Origin: Lachnospiraceae bacterium
Lineage (GTDB): Bacteria > Bacillota_A > Clostridia > Lachnospirales > Lachnospiraceae
Assembly (NCBI GenBank): GCA_017523185.1
Contig: JAFWXB010000324.1
Coordinates: 1 to 5,666, forward strand
Length of the DNA stretch: 5,666 bases
Direction of reading: 5' to 3'
Within the stretch, counting starts at the first letter, position 1; each line of letters begins with the position of its first letter. Both the position numbers and the translations under genes were made by a program. The notes below the pieces were generated by a model that was not told where the DNA came from, searched no databases, and saw nothing but the letters and a program-made list of their open reading frames with translations. Shown in pieces: positions 4,721 through 5,666 of the stretch.

Positions 4721-5666
4721 TACAGGGAAGTCCGTTAAGTCCTCTTTTTAGCAATATTTATATGCAGGAATTTGATGTGTATATGGAACGATATCATTTT
4801 TGTCGATTTTCAGATAATATTAATATCTATTGTAACTCCATAGAAACAGCAGAAAAATGTATGGCAGAAATACAAGAGTATTTAAAACGAGAATTGGGAT
4901 TAACCTGTAATAAAGAGAAAAGTGGAATTTATCCTGCATTGTCCCGTAGGTTTTTAGGATATGAATTTTATAAAAATAAAAATGATGAAAAAGTATATAT
5001 TCGTCATTACAAAAATGAAAATAGAACGTATTATAAAAAATGGAATTCTTCAGCAATTCAAAAAATAGACAGAAATTATCATTTGATTAATGATGGAATA
5101 TTAACAAAGAAAGACTATACCATTTTATTTGAAAATGATGAAGGAAAGTATTATCTTCCGGTAGAAACATGTGGTGCTATCAATGTATATTCAAATGTTG
5201 CATTTAGTAGTTCGTTTTTTGAATATGCAAAGAAAAAAGGGCTGAATGTAAATATTTTTGGAAAGTATGGAGAATATATAGGTGCATTTTGTACATCTAC
5301 ACATAGGGAAGCTTCAAAAATAATGTTAAAACAAGCTCAAATATATAATGATATAATACAGCGATTAGAAATAGCAAAGAAAATAGAATTGGCATCGTTA
5401 CATAATCAGAGAGAGAATTTAAGATATTATTATGGAAGAAATAGAAATGGAAAATTAAAAGATGCAATTACATATATAACAAATTGTATGGAGTTAATGA
5501 AAATATGTGAAGATATAAATAATTTGATGTTAATAGAAGCAAGAGCAAAACAAATGTATTTACATTGTTTTGATAGTATGATAGATGATATGGAGTTTGT
5601 TTTTGAAAAAAGAACAAGAAGACCACCTAAAAATGAAGTGAATGCACTTATTAGTTTTGGAAATGT
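4660..5666 (+). pseudogene. cas1: RT-Cas1 continuation: RT palm motifs plus Cas1, -1 frame, 3' end outside window
   Basis: This frame has no stop from 4660 to the window end and no obvious start or ribosome binding site of its own; it completes the RT of the previous entry. LVQGSPLSPLFSNIYM (4717-4764) is motif B, and FSDN (4807-4818) takes the place of YADD. GLTCNKEKSG and RRFLGYEF follow as the motifs after the active site. After a linker, Cas1 begins near 5146: YYLPVETCGAINVYSNVAFS is the N-terminal strand region. IEARAKQMYL carries the first metal-binding Glu (codon 5536-5538), and RTRRPPKNEVNALISFGN is the Cas1 signature at the window edge. The His and Asp ligands lie beyond it, about 150 residues further. 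Cas1 is the spacer integrase; the fused RT lets RNA serve as a spacer source. Marked as broken because of the frameshift; a single extra or missing AT unit would explain it. Confidence 0.88.
4670..4680 (+). repeat. AT dinucleotide run at the RT-Cas1 frameshift
   Basis: ATATATATATA, five and a half AT units, lies inside the only stretch (4660-4717) where both frames are open. Gain of one unit (+2) or loss of two (-4) shifts codons from the first frame to the second exactly. This is the natural place for slipped-strand mutation. Confidence 0.75.

Noticed and set aside
4308..5056. Minus-strand open frames opposite RT-Cas1
   Set aside because: They are low-complexity Phe/Leu/Tyr-rich shadows of the purine-rich coding strand, without ribosome binding sites.
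4160..5666. Group II intron or retron RT
   Set aside because: There is no maturase or intron RNA boundary and no msr/msd region; the frame runs directly into Cas1 and sits right after cas2.

Overview
The window is one CRISPR-Cas locus from an AT-rich, low-GC Gram-positive bacterium, most likely a Clostridia/Lachnospiraceae gut-type organism. This rests on the strong A/T codon bias, GGAGG-type ribosome binding sites, the Cas13a type, and a CRISPR repeat whose core (AGCCCGATATAGAGGGCAAT) resembles repeats I remember from Lachnospiraceae/Eubacterium type VI-A loci. Nothing else in the window fixes the species.

Layout, all genes on the + strand. (1) 1-2805: the 3' part of a large Cas13 effector with two HEPN motifs (R-X4-H at 505-522 and 2398-2415). 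The frame is open through base 1, so the true start is outside the window. (2) 2806-3051: a non-coding leader region. It holds a roughly 113-nt nested hairpin ending in T7 (2873-2985) and a good promoter (2996-3023) just before the array. (3) 3052-3600: a CRISPR array of seven nearly identical 31-nt repeats, seven spacers of 34-53 nt, and one collapsed terminal repeat. (4) 3601-3868: two terminator-type hairpins and the apparent promoter of the next operon. (5) 3887-4147: cas2. (6) 4160 to the window end: a reverse transcriptase fused to Cas1. It is split by a -1 frame change at an AT dinucleotide run (about 4670-4680) and cut off by the window edge inside the Cas1 catalytic domain.

How the parts fit: Cas13a should process the array transcript and use each crRNA to bind and cut RNA. 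Cas2 and RT-Cas1 form the spacer-acquisition module, and RT-Cas1 proteins are known in other systems to take spacers from RNA. The combination implies a system that both acquires from RNA and targets RNA. Type VI-A loci with RT-Cas1 have been reported in Clostridia and Alphaproteobacteria, so the architecture is rare rather than wholly new. Less expected details are the frameshift at a repeat tract, an F-S-D-N sequence in place of the usual YADD box in the RT, very uneven spacer lengths, a strand bias in spacer composition that fits antisense targeting of mRNA, and a possible structured RNA between cas13a and the array.
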